Below the pieces are notes generated by a model. That model searched no databases. It had not been told where the DNA came from and saw nothing but the letters and a program-made list of their open reading frames with translations. 64,000 nt of DNA from Gammaproteobacteria bacterium (GTDB lineage: Bacteria; Pseudomonadota; Gammaproteobacteria; Ga0077536): the NCBI GenBank assembly GCA_024235015.1, contig JACKNG010000006.1, positions 186,001-250,000 of the forward strand, read 5' to 3'. Shown here in pieces: positions 51,382 to 62,856 of the stretch (position 1 is the first letter of the stretch; the number at the start of each line of letters is the position of its first letter). Made by a program: the position numbers and the translations under genes.

Positions 51382-52682
51382 CAGGCGACGATCCCGAGGC
51401 CGGTGGCAGCCGCCCGCGCGGTGAATTCCGGGAACGAGGTGGCGATGGCGGCGGCGTTGTCGATCACCACCGGGCCGTCGGCACGCAGCGCCGCCATGGC
51501 GAAGGCCATGGCGATGCGGTGGTCGCCGTGGGCGTCGACGCGCCCGCCGCGCAGGCGCCCGCCGGTGATGGCGATGCCGTCGGCGAAGGTCTCGCAGGCG
51601 ATGCCGAGCGCCGCGAGGCCGTCGGCCATGACCGCGATGCGGTCCGATTCCTTGTGGCGCAGCTCTTCGGCACCGCGCAGGACCGTGGTGCCCTCGGCGC
51701 AGGCCGCGGCGACGAACACGGCCGGGAACTCGTCGATGGCCAGCGGTACGGTGTGCGGGGGGATCGTGATGCCGCGCAGCGGCGCGGCACGCACCTCGAG
51801 GTCCGCCACCGGCTCGTCGCCGCAACGGCGCTCGGCGCCGCGCCGGATGTCGGCCCCCATCGCGGCCAGGATCTCGAGGATGCCGGTGCGCGTCGGGTTG
51901 ACGCCGATGCCGGGCAAGTGCAATGCGCTGTCGGGGGTGATGCTGGCGCCGACGAGGAAGAATGCCGCCGAGGAGATGTCGGCCGGCACCACGATCTCGG
52001 CCGCGGCCAGGCGCTGGCCGCCGCGGATGGCGGCGCGCCCGCCGCCGTAGTCGACCTCGACACCGAAGGCGCCGAGCATGCGCTCGGTGTGGTCGCGGGT
52101 CGGCGCCGGCTCGCTGACGCGGGTGGTACCGGCGGCGAACAGGCCGGCCAGCAGCACCGCCGACTTGACCTGGGCACTGGCCACCGGCAGCGCGTAGTCG
52201 ATCGCGCTGAGCGGGTGGCCGCCGGCGACGACCAGCGGCGGCGTGCCGCCGGGCGCCGTTTCGATGACCGCACCCATGCGCCCGAGCGGCTCGGCGACGC
52301 GTTTCATCGGCCGCCGGCTGAGCGAGGCGTCGCCGGTCAGGGTCGCACCCACCCCGGCGCCGGCGAGGATGCCGGCGAGCAGGCGCATGGAGGTACCCGA
52401 GTTGCCGAGGTCGAGCGGCGCCCCCGGCGTGCGCAGGCCGTCGACGCCGACGCCGTGGACGCTGAGACGGCCCGCCGCGTGCACGTCGACCGCCACGCCC
52501 ATGGCGCGGAAGGCGTCCATGGTCGAGACCACGTCCTCGCCCATCAGGCAGCCGGAGACCTCCGTGACGCCGTCGGCGAGTGCGCCGAGCATGACCGCAC
52601 GGTGGGACACAGACTTGTCGCCGGGCACGGCGACTGTGCCGGCGAGACGGCCGCCGGGGCGGACTTCGAGACGTTCATTCAC
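51381..52682 (-). CDS. aroA: 3-phosphoshikimate 1-carboxyvinyltransferase (EPSP synthase, class II-like)
   Basis: The 433-residue EPSP synthase makes the chorismate precursor EPSP. Motifs are VPGDKSVSHRAVM near the N-terminus, LGNSGTSMRLLAG and SLSRRPMKRVAEPL. The segment SAQVKSAVLLAGL then PTRDHTERML is of the class II (CP4-like) type rather than the E. coli class I type. The start is GTG at 52682, overlapping the tyrA stop by 8 bp. In some relatives tyrA and aroA are fused; here they are separate. Confidence 0.96.
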   Translation of the reverse strand: MNERLEVRPGGRLAGTVAVPGDKSVSHRAVMLGALADGVTEVSGCLMGEDVVSTMDAFRAMGVAVDVHAAGRLSVHGVGVDGLRTPGAPLDLGNSGTSMRLLAGILAGAGVGATLTGDASLSRRPMKRVAEPLGRMGAVIETAPGGTPPLVVAGGHPLSAIDYALPVASAQVKSAVLLAGLFAAGTTRVSEPAPTRDHTERMLGAFGVEVDYGGGRAAIRGGQRLAAAEIVVPADISSAAFFLVGASITPDSALHLPGIGVNPTRTGILEILAAMGADIRRGAERRCGDEPVADLEVRAAPLRGITIPPHTVPLAIDEFPAVFVAAACAEGTTVLRGAEELRHKESDRIAVMADGLAALGIACETFADGIAITGGRLRGGRVDAHGDHRIAMAFAMAALRADGPVVIDNAAAIATSFPEFTARAAATGLGIVA

Positions 52683-53553
52683 GGTGATTGGACTCCGGTA
52701 CGACGCAACGGTCGCGCGCAGCCTTGGCACGTGCGAACGCCGTGCGCAGGCGCTCGGCATCATCCGCCTGCAGCGCCGCGACGAGGCCGGCGAAGGCGCT
52801 GGCGAAGTCGCGGCAGGCGGTGAGCAGGGCGGCCTTGTTGGCCAGGGCGATGTCGGCCCACAGCTCGGGATTGCTGGAGGCGATGCGGGTGAAATCGCGG
52901 AAACCGCCGGCGGCGAACTCGAAGATGCGTTCGGCGTCGTCGCGTGCGGCGAGCTGGTCGACGAGGTTATAGGCGAGCAGGTGCGGCAGGTGCGAGGTGG
53001 CGGCAAGCGCGGCGTCGTGGGCGTCGACCGCCATCTCGACCACCCGCGCACCGGTCGCCGCCCACATCGCGCGCACGCGCTCGAGCGCCTCCGGCGCGGT
53101 TTCGGCCAGCGGGGTGAGAATGACCTTGTGCCCGCGGTAGAGGGTGGCGAAGGCGGCGCCGGCACCACTCTGCTCGGTACCGGCGATGGGATGGCCGGGG
53201 ACGAAGGCCGCCAGGCGCGCGCCCAGCGCGGCGCGGGCGGCGGCGACCACGTTGCCCTTGACGCTGCCGACGTCGGTGACCACGGCATTCGGCGCCAGCG
53301 CCGGCGCGATCGTCTCCAGCACCGCCGCGGTCGCGCCCAGGGTGACCCCGACCACCACCATGTCGGCGCGCGCCACGGCCGCCGCCGGGTCGGTGGTGAA
53401 ACGATCGACGATGCCGCGCTCGCGCGCGAGTTCCAGGTTGGCCACGCCGCGCCCGGCGCCGACGACCTCGCCGACCAGGCCGGCCTCGCGCAGGGCGAGC
53501 GCGAGTGAGCCGCCGATGAGGCCGACGCCGACGATCGCGAGACGCTCGATCAT
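52675..53553 (-). CDS. tyrA: Prephenate dehydrogenase
   Basis: The 292-residue NAD-dependent TyrA has the Rossmann motif IVGVGLIGGSLALAL and the active-site segments TDVGSVKG, PGHPIAGTEQSGAG and TSHLPHLLAYNL, the last holding the catalytic His region. It makes 4-hydroxyphenylpyruvate for tyrosine. No chorismate mutase or ACT domain is attached. The start is the ATG at 53553; the end overlaps aroA by 8 bp. Confidence 0.96.
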   Translation of the reverse strand: MIERLAIVGVGLIGGSLALALREAGLVGEVVGAGRGVANLELARERGIVDRFTTDPAAAVARADMVVVGVTLGATAAVLETIAPALAPNAVVTDVGSVKGNVVAAARAALGARLAAFVPGHPIAGTEQSGAGAAFATLYRGHKVILTPLAETAPEALERVRAMWAATGARVVEMAVDAHDAALAATSHLPHLLAYNLVDQLAARDDAERIFEFAAGGFRDFTRIASSNPELWADIALANKAALLTACRDFASAFAGLVAALQADDAERLRTAFARAKAARDRCVVPESNHRE

Positions 53554-53569
53554 GCTGACGGCCGTGACT

Positions 53570-54655
53570 TCAGATGACGGCGCGCGGGCAGCAGCCGAGC
53601 ACCTTGAACGCGGCCGCGCGGGCCTCCATCGCCGCCACCGCCTCGGCCACCGCGGCATCCTCGACATGGCCGATGAGGTCGACGAAGAACAGGTAATCCC
53701 ACACGCCGGTGCGTAATGGCCGCGACTCGATCCGCGACATGCTGATGCCGCGCTCGGCGAGGATGCTCAACATGCCGTGCAGGGCACCGGCCTCGTTGGT
53801 CATGCTGAACATGACCATGGTGCGATCGTCGCCGGTCGACTTCGGCAGGCTGCGCCCGAGCACCACGAAGCGCGTGGTGTTGTGCGGATTGTCCTCGATG
53901 TTCGGCGCCAGCGTCGGCAGGCCGTAGATGCGCGCGGCATCGACCCCGGCAATGGCCGCGGCGTCGGGCTCGGCGGCGGCACGCTGGGCGGCGGCGGCAT
54001 TGCTCGCCAGCGCCACCTGCTCGACTCCCGGCAGGTGCGCGCCCAGCCAGCCGCGGCATTGCTCGAGGGCCTGGGCATGGGCATAGACGCGGCGGATGGC
54101 GGCGAGGCCGTCGCCCTGGCCGAGCAGTTGATGGTGTACCGCCAGCACGACTTCGCCGCAGATGCGCGCGCTCGACTCGGCCAGGCAATCCAGGGTGAGG
54201 TTGACCGAACCGCCGACCGAGTTCTCGATCGGCACCACGCCGTAGTCACAGGCGCGCGCCTCGACCTCGCGGAACACCTCGGCCACGCTGGCCTGGGCGA
54301 CCGGCGTCACCGCGCCGCCGAAATGCTTGAGCGCGGCGGCGTGGGTGTAGGTGCCCTCCGGGCCGAGGTAGGCGATGCGCAGCGGTTGTTCGAGTGACAG
54401 GCAGGTCGAGATGACCTCGCGCACCAGCCGCGCCAGCGCCTCTTCCGGCAGCGGCCCCGGGTTGGCGGCGAGCAGGCGGCGCAGGATGTGGGCTTCGCGG
54501 TCGGGGCGGTAGAACTCGACGGTGTCGCCCTCGGCACGCTTGACGTCACCGACCTCGATGGTCAGCGCGGCGCGGCGGTTGAGCAGCGCGAGCAGTTCGT
54601 CGTCGACGGCATCGATGGCCGCGCGCAGTTCCGCCAAGCGTTGCTCTGCCGACAT
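53570..54655 (-). CDS. pheA: Bifunctional chorismate mutase/prephenate dehydratase (P-protein)
   Basis: The 361-residue P-protein has an N-terminal AroQ chorismate mutase (about 1-85), a prephenate dehydratase domain (RIAYLGPEGTYTHAAAL, VVPIENSVGGSV, DNPHNTTRFVVLG) and a C-terminal ACT domain with the phenylalanine-binding GALHGMLSILAERGISM and ESRP. End-product control by phenylalanine is therefore expected. The start is the ATG at 54655; there is a 16-bp gap to tyrA. Confidence 0.97.
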   Translation of the reverse strand: MSAEQRLAELRAAIDAVDDELLALLNRRAALTIEVGDVKRAEGDTVEFYRPDREAHILRRLLAANPGPLPEEALARLVREVISTCLSLEQPLRIAYLGPEGTYTHAAALKHFGGAVTPVAQASVAEVFREVEARACDYGVVPIENSVGGSVNLTLDCLAESSARICGEVVLAVHHQLLGQGDGLAAIRRVYAHAQALEQCRGWLGAHLPGVEQVALASNAAAAQRAAAEPDAAAIAGVDAARIYGLPTLAPNIEDNPHNTTRFVVLGRSLPKSTGDDRTMVMFSMTNEAGALHGMLSILAERGISMSRIESRPLRTGVWDYLFFVDLIGHVEDAAVAEAVAAMEARAAAFKVLGCCPRAVI

Positions 54656-54768
54656 CAGAATCGAGATCCCGTTCCAGCGGTGGCGCGCAGCGCCACCGGC
54701 CTCCCCCATGACCGCGCGCCTCCGCCGGGCGCGCTTACCCTGCCGCTGTCGGCGTCACCCCGGCGCCG

Positions 54769-57393
<2,625 letters not shown>

Positions 57394-57451
57394 CGGAGGC
57401 AAAATAACTTATTGATCAGGAAAGGAGATTTCCCGTCGCCGGGAAGCCCGG

Positions 57452-57457
57452 ATTATA
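57452..57457 (-). promoter_or_regulatory. -10 box of a probable gyrA promoter
   Basis: A perfect TATAAT on the minus strand lies 59 bp before the gyrA start, in the short gap after mtnA. No good -35 is visible at 16-18 bp. It would allow gyrA to be expressed independently of mtnA. Confidence 0.5.
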
Positions 57458-57511
57458 ACACGGCGATGCGCCCCGGCGCACGCCCCGGATGGGCTCCTGC
57501 GGTGGTGCCGA

Positions 57512-58555
57512 TCAGGCCTCGAACAGTCGTGCCAGGGCGGCGCGGTCAGGGCGCTCCACGACCCCCTTCTCGGTCGCGATGGCATCGATGAGGTGGGCCG
57601 GCGTGACGTCGAACACCGGGTTCAGCGCGTGCACCCCGGGCGCCGCCACCGGCTGCCCGGCGAGGTGGGTCAGCTCGGCCGCGTCGCGGTGTTCGATGGG
57701 AATGTCGGCGCCGCTCGGCGTGTCGCGATCGATGGTCGACAGGGGCGCGGCGATCATGAACTTCAGGCCGTGGGCACGGGCCAGGCAGGCCAGCCCGTAG
57801 GTGCCGATCTTGTTCGCCGTGTCGCCGTTGGCGGCGATGCGATCGGCCCCGGTCACCACCCACTGCACGCGGCCGCTGGCCATGAGGTGGGCGGCGGCGC
57901 CATCGACGATGAGGGTGACGTCGATGCCGTCGGCCAGCAGTTCCCAGGCGGTCAGGCGAGCGCCCTGCAACCACGGCCGCGTCTCGCAGGCATACACGGC
58001 GTCGATGCGCCCGGCGGCCCAGCCGGCGCGGATGACGCCGAGCGCGGTGCCGTAACCGGCCGTGGCCAGCGCACCGGCGTTGCAATGGGTCAACACCCCG
58101 GCGCCGGGCGCGATGAGGGCCGCGCCGTGCGCACCCATGGCCTGGTTGGCGGCGAGGTCCGCGGCGTGCAGCTCGCAGGCGCGCGCGGCCAGCACGACGA
58201 AGGGATCGTCGCCGCCGGCGGGTATCGCCTCGCGCATGCGGTCCAGCGCCCACATCAGGTTGACCGCGGTGGGGCGCGCCGCGCGCAGCGCGGCGATGTC
58301 GTCCTCCAGCGCGGCGCGCCAGGTGCCGCGATCGCGCTCGTAATGCCGGCGCGCGGCGAGCGCCACGCCGTAGGCCGCGGCGATGCCGATGGCCGGCGCA
58401 CCGCGCACGACCATGTCGCGGATGGCGGCGACGACGTCGTTCGCATCGCGGCATTCGACCCAGCTGACCGCGGCCGGCAGGCGTCGTTGATCGAGCAGGA
58501 CGAGGACGTCGTCGCGCCATTCGATGGGGTGGGTGACAGGCGGCTGGGCGTGCAT
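57512..58555 (-). CDS. mtnA: Methylthioribose-1-phosphate isomerase
   Basis: The 347-residue MtnA converts methylthioribose-1-phosphate to methylthioribulose-1-phosphate in methionine salvage. It keeps RGAPAIGIAAAYG, the catalytic Cys in LTHCNAGALATAGYGTALG, and the catalytic Asp in VVTGADRIAANGDTANKIGTY (partly given). It is divergent from mtaD, 61 bp apart, so a shared control region is likely. Confidence 0.96.
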   Translation of the reverse strand: MHAQPPVTHPIEWRDDVLVLLDQRRLPAAVSWVECRDANDVVAAIRDMVVRGAPAIGIAAAYGVALAARRHYERDRGTWRAALEDDIAALRAARPTAVNLMWALDRMREAIPAGGDDPFVVLAARACELHAADLAANQAMGAHGAALIAPGAGVLTHCNAGALATAGYGTALGVIRAGWAAGRIDAVYACETRPWLQGARLTAWELLADGIDVTLIVDGAAAHLMASGRVQWVVTGADRIAANGDTANKIGTYGLACLARAHGLKFMIAAPLSTIDRDTPSGADIPIEHRDAAELTHLAGQPVAAPGVHALNPVFDVTPAHLIDAIATEKGVVERPDRAALARLFEA

Positions 58556-58616
58556 CGGGCGGGTCGGGTGCGTGTGTTAACGTATTCTGACACCACGCGG
58601 CGGCAAACACAGTCAC

Positions 58617-59924
58617 ATGAGCAACGTGCAGGCGATCCACGCCGGTTGGATCATCCCCGTCGAACCCGGCGACCACGTGCTCGAGAACCATACCCTCGTC
58701 ATCGACGGCGCGCAGATCGAAGCCCTGGTGCCGAGCGCCGACTGGCGCAACCCGGGCAATGCCATCGAGATCGACTGCCGCCGCCACGCGCTCATCCCCG
58801 GCCTCGTCAACACCCATACCCATGCCGCGATGGCACTGTTCCGCGGCATGGCCGACGACCTGCCGTTGATGGAGTGGCTGGAGCAGCACATCTGGCCGGC
58901 CGAGGCGCGCGTCGGCAGCCGCGAATTCGTGCGCGACGGCACGCGGCTGGCCGCGGCCGAGATGCTGCTTGGCGGCACTACCTGCTTCAACGACATGTAC
59001 TTCTTCCCCGACGAGGCCGCGGCGGCCGCGATCGAGGCCGGCATCCGCTGCGTGATGGGCATGATCGTGATCGGCTTCCCGACCGCCTGGGCGAGCGACG
59101 TCGACGAATACTTCCGCAAGGGACAGGCCGTCCACGACCAGTACCGCGGCCATCCCCTGGTCACCACCGCCTTCGCCCCGCACGCGCCCTACACCGTCGA
59201 CGACGCCGCCCTGAAGCGCGTGGCGACGCTGGCCGAGGAACTCGACGTGCCGGTGCACATGCACGTGCACGAAACCGCCTTCGAGGTCGACAGCGCGCTG
59301 GCCGCGACCGGCGTGCGCCCGCTGCACCGCCTGCATCAGCTCGGCCTGCTCTCGCCGCGCCTGCTCGCGGTGCACATGACGACCATCCACGACGAGGACT
59401 ACGAGCTCGTCGCGCGCACCGGGGTCAACGTCGTGCATTGCCCGGAGAGCAACCTGAAACTCGCCAGCGGCTTCTGCCCGGTGGCGCGCCTGGCCGGGCT
59501 CGGCATCAACCTCGCGCTCGGCACCGACGGTGCGGCCAGCAACAACGATCTCGACATGCTGGGCGAGCTGCGCACGGCCTCGCTGCTGGCCAAGGGCGTG
59601 GCCGGCGACCCCTGCGCGCTGCCGGCGGCGGCGGCGCTGGCCATGGCGACCCTCGGCGGCGCGCGCGCGCTCGCCCTCGATCACCTGGTCGGCTCGCTGG
59701 TGCCGGGCAAGCTGGCCGACGTCGTCGCCATCGACCTCTCCGCGCTCGGTACCCAGCCGGTCTACGACGCGCTGTCGCAGGTCGTCTACGCCGCCCAGCG
59801 CAGCCAGGTCAGCGACGTCTGGGTGGGTGGCCGCCGGGTGGTCGCCGACGGCACCCTGACCACCCTCGACAGCGACGAGCTGCGCCAGTCCGCGGCGGCC
59901 TGGCGCGACCGTATCCGGCCCTAG
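58617..59924 (+). CDS. mtaD: 5'-methylthioadenosine/S-adenosylhomocysteine deaminase
   Basis: The 435-residue amidohydrolase (TRZ/ATZ family) keeps the metal ligands: HTHAAMALFRG, the His of VHMHVHETAFE, a further His in VHMTTIHDED and the Asp in LGTDGAASNNDLDM. It deaminates methylthioadenosine to methylthioinosine (PA3170-like). This fits the MTI phosphorylase at 41 kb and the divergent mtnA next door. S-adenosylhomocysteine may be a second substrate. The start is the ATG at 58617. Confidence 0.92.
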   Translation: MSNVQAIHAGWIIPVEPGDHVLENHTLVIDGAQIEALVPSADWRNPGNAIEIDCRRHALIPGLVNTHTHAAMALFRGMADDLPLMEWLEQHIWPAEARVGSREFVRDGTRLAAAEMLLGGTTCFNDMYFFPDEAAAAAIEAGIRCVMGMIVIGFPTAWASDVDEYFRKGQAVHDQYRGHPLVTTAFAPHAPYTVDDAALKRVATLAEELDVPVHMHVHETAFEVDSALAATGVRPLHRLHQLGLLSPRLLAVHMTTIHDEDYELVARTGVNVVHCPESNLKLASGFCPVARLAGLGINLALGTDGAASNNDLDMLGELRTASLLAKGVAGDPCALPAAAALAMATLGGARALALDHLVGSLVPGKLADVVAIDLSALGTQPVYDALSQVVYAAQRSQVSDVWVGGRRVVADGTLTTLDSDELRQSAAAWRDRIRP

Positions 59925-59959
59925 CAAACGGGTGAAAAACGTCTGCGGGGACCCTCTGC

Positions 59960-59977
59960 GGCGTCACGCGTGACGCC
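59960..59977. other. Perfect 18-bp palindrome between mtaD and rnt
   Basis: GGCGTCACG joined directly to CGTGACGCC lies 36 bp after mtaD in the 183-bp gap between two convergent genes. It could be a terminator stem without a loop or T-tract, or a dimeric protein-binding site. No second copy was noticed. Confidence 0.5.
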
Positions 59978-60107
59978 GGGCGCCTGCGGGCCGGCCTGCG
60001 GCCGTTCAGTTCCACGCCCGGCGCACCAGCGACGCCCGTGCCCCACTGCCCGGCGCGCGGGTGCCTCGCCTGCGGTCTTCCCCGCGACCCTCGTGGCCAG
60101 CCGGGTC

Positions 60108-60728
60108 TCAGTCGCGCTCGCCGGCGTTGAAGCGATCCCAGCGGTTGACGATGGCGCAGAAGAGATCGGCGGTGCGCTCGGCGTCGTAGATGGCCGAGTG
60201 CGCGGCGCTGGCATCCCAGGCGAAGCCGGCCGCCTTGACCGCGCGCGCGAGCACGGTCTGGCCGTAGGCCACACCGGCCAGCGAGGCGGTGTCGAAGGTC
60301 GAGAAATTGTGGAAGGGGAACTGCTTGATCTTGGCCCGTTCGCTGGCCGCCTTGACGAAGGCGAGGTCGAAGGCCGGGTTGTGCCCGACCAGGATCGCGC
60401 GGGTGCAACCGTGCACCCGGATCTGCTCGCGCACGACCTCGAAGATCTCGTTCAGGGCGAGACCCTCGTCGACCGCGAGCCGGAACGGGTGGTAGGGATC
60501 GATCTTGTTGAACTCCAGCGCGCGCGGGTCGAGGTGAGCGCCGGCAAACGGCTTGACGTGATGCGCCACGGTGCGCAGGCGGCGCCAGCCCTCGCCGCGC
60601 TCGTGCTCGATGAGCACCGCCGCGATCTCGAGCAGGGCGTCGGTCTCGGCGTTGAAGCCGGCGGTCTCGACGTCGATGATGACGGGCAGGAAGCCGCGAA
60701 ATCGGTACTGAAGAGCGGAGTCGGACAT
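60108..60728 (-). CDS. rnt: Ribonuclease T
   Basis: The 206-residue DEDDh exonuclease trims tRNA and other small RNAs. The four catalytic acids are in PVIIDVETAGF (DxE), GHNPAFDLAF and the HxxxxD motif HSAIYDAERT. The FNKIDPYHPF segment typical of RNase T is present. The start is the ATG at 60728. It is divergent from purB. Confidence 0.95.
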   Translation of the reverse strand: MSDSALQYRFRGFLPVIIDVETAGFNAETDALLEIAAVLIEHERGEGWRRLRTVAHHVKPFAGAHLDPRALEFNKIDPYHPFRLAVDEGLALNEIFEVVREQIRVHGCTRAILVGHNPAFDLAFVKAASERAKIKQFPFHNFSTFDTASLAGVAYGQTVLARAVKAAGFAWDASAAHSAIYDAERTADLFCAIVNRWDRFNAGERD

Positions 60729-60863
60729 CGCCTCGGGTCTGCTTGCAATGATGCGGGTGGGCGCCGCCACCCGGGTCGGGTCGAGACGGGCATTTAACGC
60801 GAAGCCAGCCCGGCACCGCAAACGGCGCCGCCTGCGCGAGTCGAATCGTGCCCGTCGCGCCGC

Positions 60864-60869
60864 TATCAT
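60864..60869 (+). promoter_or_regulatory. -10-like box before purB
   Basis: TATCAT lies 90 bp before the purB start, in the 231-bp rnt/purB divergent gap. The -35 is poor. The same TATCAT form occurs before the sulfotransferase and CoA-transferase genes. Confidence 0.35.
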
Positions 60870-60959
60870 TCCCGGCGGCCCGCCTGCGGCGCGCCGCCCG
60901 ACAGAAACCTGCCCCGGCCGCGCTGCGGCCGGCGCCCCGCCCGAGGAGATTTCGCACCC

Positions 60960-62351
60960 GTGAGCCCGTCCGCCACCGGCCTGCCACCGCTGTCCGAACT
61001 GACCGCCCTGTCGCCGAGCGACGGCCGGTACGCCCGCCACACCGCCGCGCTGCGCGCGACCTTGAGCGAGTACGGCCTGGTGCGCTACCGCGTGCAGGTC
61101 GAGGTGGCGTGGCTGAAGGCGCTCGCCGCCGAGCCCGGGGTCACCGGGCTCGCGCCCTTCTCGCCCGCCGCGCTGGCCCGGCTCGACGCCATCGCGAACG
61201 AGTTCGACCTCGCCGCGGCCGAACGCGTGAAGGCCATCGAGGCGAGCACCAACCACGACGTCAAGGCGGTCGAGTACTACCTGCGCGAAGCGGTCGCGGA
61301 CGAGGCGGAGCTCGCCGCTGCCATTCCCTTCATCCACTTCGCCTGCACCTCGGAGGACATCAACAACCTGGCCTGGAGCCTGATGCTGCGCGACGCCCGC
61401 GACCTCGTCCTCGCCCCCGAGCTGCGCGCCATCCAGCACAGCCTGGCCGCGCGCGCCCGTGACTTCGCCGACCAGCCGATGCTCGCCCGCACCCACGGCC
61501 AGACCGCGACACCGACGACCATGGGCAAGGAACTCGCCAACGTCGTCGCCCGCCTCGCCCGCCAGCTCGACGGCTGGGTCGCGGTACCGCTGCGCGGCAA
61601 GATCAACGGCGCGGTGGGCAACTACAACGCCCACGTCGTCGCCTACCCGGCCGTCGACTGGCCTGCCCTTGCCGCCCGCTTCGTCGAGAACCTGGGCCTC
61701 GAGTTCAATCCCTATACCACGCAGATCGAACCGCACGACTGCATCGCCGAGTACGCCCATGCGCTGGTCCGCCTCGACACCGTGCTGCTCGACTTCGCAC
61801 GCGACGTGTGGACCTACATCTCGCTCGGCTATTTTCGCCAGAAGAAGCTCGACAACGAGGTCGGCTCCTCGACCATGCCGCACAAGGTCAACCCGATCGA
61901 CTTCGAGAACGCCGAGGGCAATCTCGGCATCGCCAACGCGCTGCTCGAACACCTGGCGCTGAAGCTGCCGGTCTCGCGCCTGCAACGCGACCTGACCGAC
62001 TCGACCGTGCTGCGCAACCTCGGCCAGACCCTCGGCCACGTCCTCATCGCGGCGCGTTCGCTGGCCAAGGGCATCGGCAAGCTCGAACTCAACGCCGCCG
62101 CGCTCGCGGCCGACCTCGAGCGCGCCTGGGAAGTGCTCGCCGAACCGGTGCAGACGGTGATGCGCGCCCACGGCATCGCCGACTCCTACGAACAGCTCAA
62201 GGCCCTGACCCGCGGCCGCGCCATCGATCGCGCCGGCCTGCATGCCTTCATCGACGGCCTCGACCTGCCCGCCGACACGCGCGCGGATCTCAAGGCGCTG
62301 ACCCCGGCCACCTACGTCGGGCTCGCGGCCCGCCTCGCCCGGGATGTCTGA
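60960..62351 (+). CDS. purB: Adenylosuccinate lyase
   Basis: The 463-residue PurB is the long, E. coli-type form. It splits SAICAR and adenylosuccinate in purine synthesis. Motifs: FACTSEDINNLAW, ARTHGQTATPTTMGKE and the mobile signature loop GSSTMPHKVNPIDFENAEG with its catalytic Ser. The start is GTG at 60960, after a good CGAGGAGA ribosome site. Its end overlaps the next gene by 8 bp. Confidence 0.97.
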   Translation: MSPSATGLPPLSELTALSPSDGRYARHTAALRATLSEYGLVRYRVQVEVAWLKALAAEPGVTGLAPFSPAALARLDAIANEFDLAAAERVKAIEASTNHDVKAVEYYLREAVADEAELAAAIPFIHFACTSEDINNLAWSLMLRDARDLVLAPELRAIQHSLAARARDFADQPMLARTHGQTATPTTMGKELANVVARLARQLDGWVAVPLRGKINGAVGNYNAHVVAYPAVDWPALAARFVENLGLEFNPYTTQIEPHDCIAEYAHALVRLDTVLLDFARDVWTYISLGYFRQKKLDNEVGSSTMPHKVNPIDFENAEGNLGIANALLEHLALKLPVSRLQRDLTDSTVLRNLGQTLGHVLIAARSLAKGIGKLELNAAALAADLERAWEVLAEPVQTVMRAHGIADSYEQLKALTRGRAIDRAGLHAFIDGLDLPADTRADLKALTPATYVGLAARLARDV

Positions 62352-62856
62352 TCCGGGCGGCCCGGTACTCGGCCAGACCGACGCGCTGCTCGACATCGAC
62401 GGCAGCGCGCTGCTCGGCGAGATCAGCCTCGCGCTCGCCCGCCAGTGCCGCCGCCACCTCGACATCGTCAGCCGTCACCTCGATCCGGCTGTCTACGACA
62501 ACGACGACTTCGCCGAGGCGGTCAAGCGCATCGCGCTCGGCAATCGCCACGCCCGCATCCGCCTGTTCATCGTCGACCCGCGCCCGCTGGTGTCGCGCGG
62601 CCATCGCCTGCTCGACCTGGCCGAGCGCCTGTCGAGCTTCGTCCAGGTACGTGTCGCAGCGCCGCTACAAAAGGAATTCAACGAGGCCATCCTGCTGGCC
62701 GATAGAAAGGGATATGCCCACCGTCGCTTCGCCGACCGTTTCGAGGGCACGGCCAATTTCAGCGACCCGCGCCTGGCCGCGGCGCTGGCCGACCGCATCG
62801 ACGAGCTGTGGGAACGCGGCCTGCCCGACCCCAACTTCAGGCGCCTGCACCTATGA
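62344..62856 (+). CDS. DUF7931-type conserved protein
   Basis: The 170-residue protein has no signal or membrane segment. The central part (RIRLFIVDPRPLVSRGHRLLDLAERLSSF) and the end (WERGLPDPNFRRLHL) resemble a small conserved domain found in gammaproteobacteria, sometimes attached to acetyltransferases (DUF7931). The fold may be phospholipase-D-like, but no HKD motif is seen. It starts inside purB and overlaps the next gene by ATGA, so all three are coupled. Function unknown. Confidence 0.75.
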   Translation: MSDPGGPVLGQTDALLDIDGSALLGEISLALARQCRRHLDIVSRHLDPAVYDNDDFAEAVKRIALGNRHARIRLFIVDPRPLVSRGHRLLDLAERLSSFVQVRVAAPLQKEFNEAILLADRKGYAHRRFADRFEGTANFSDPRLAAALADRIDELWERGLPDPNFRRLHL

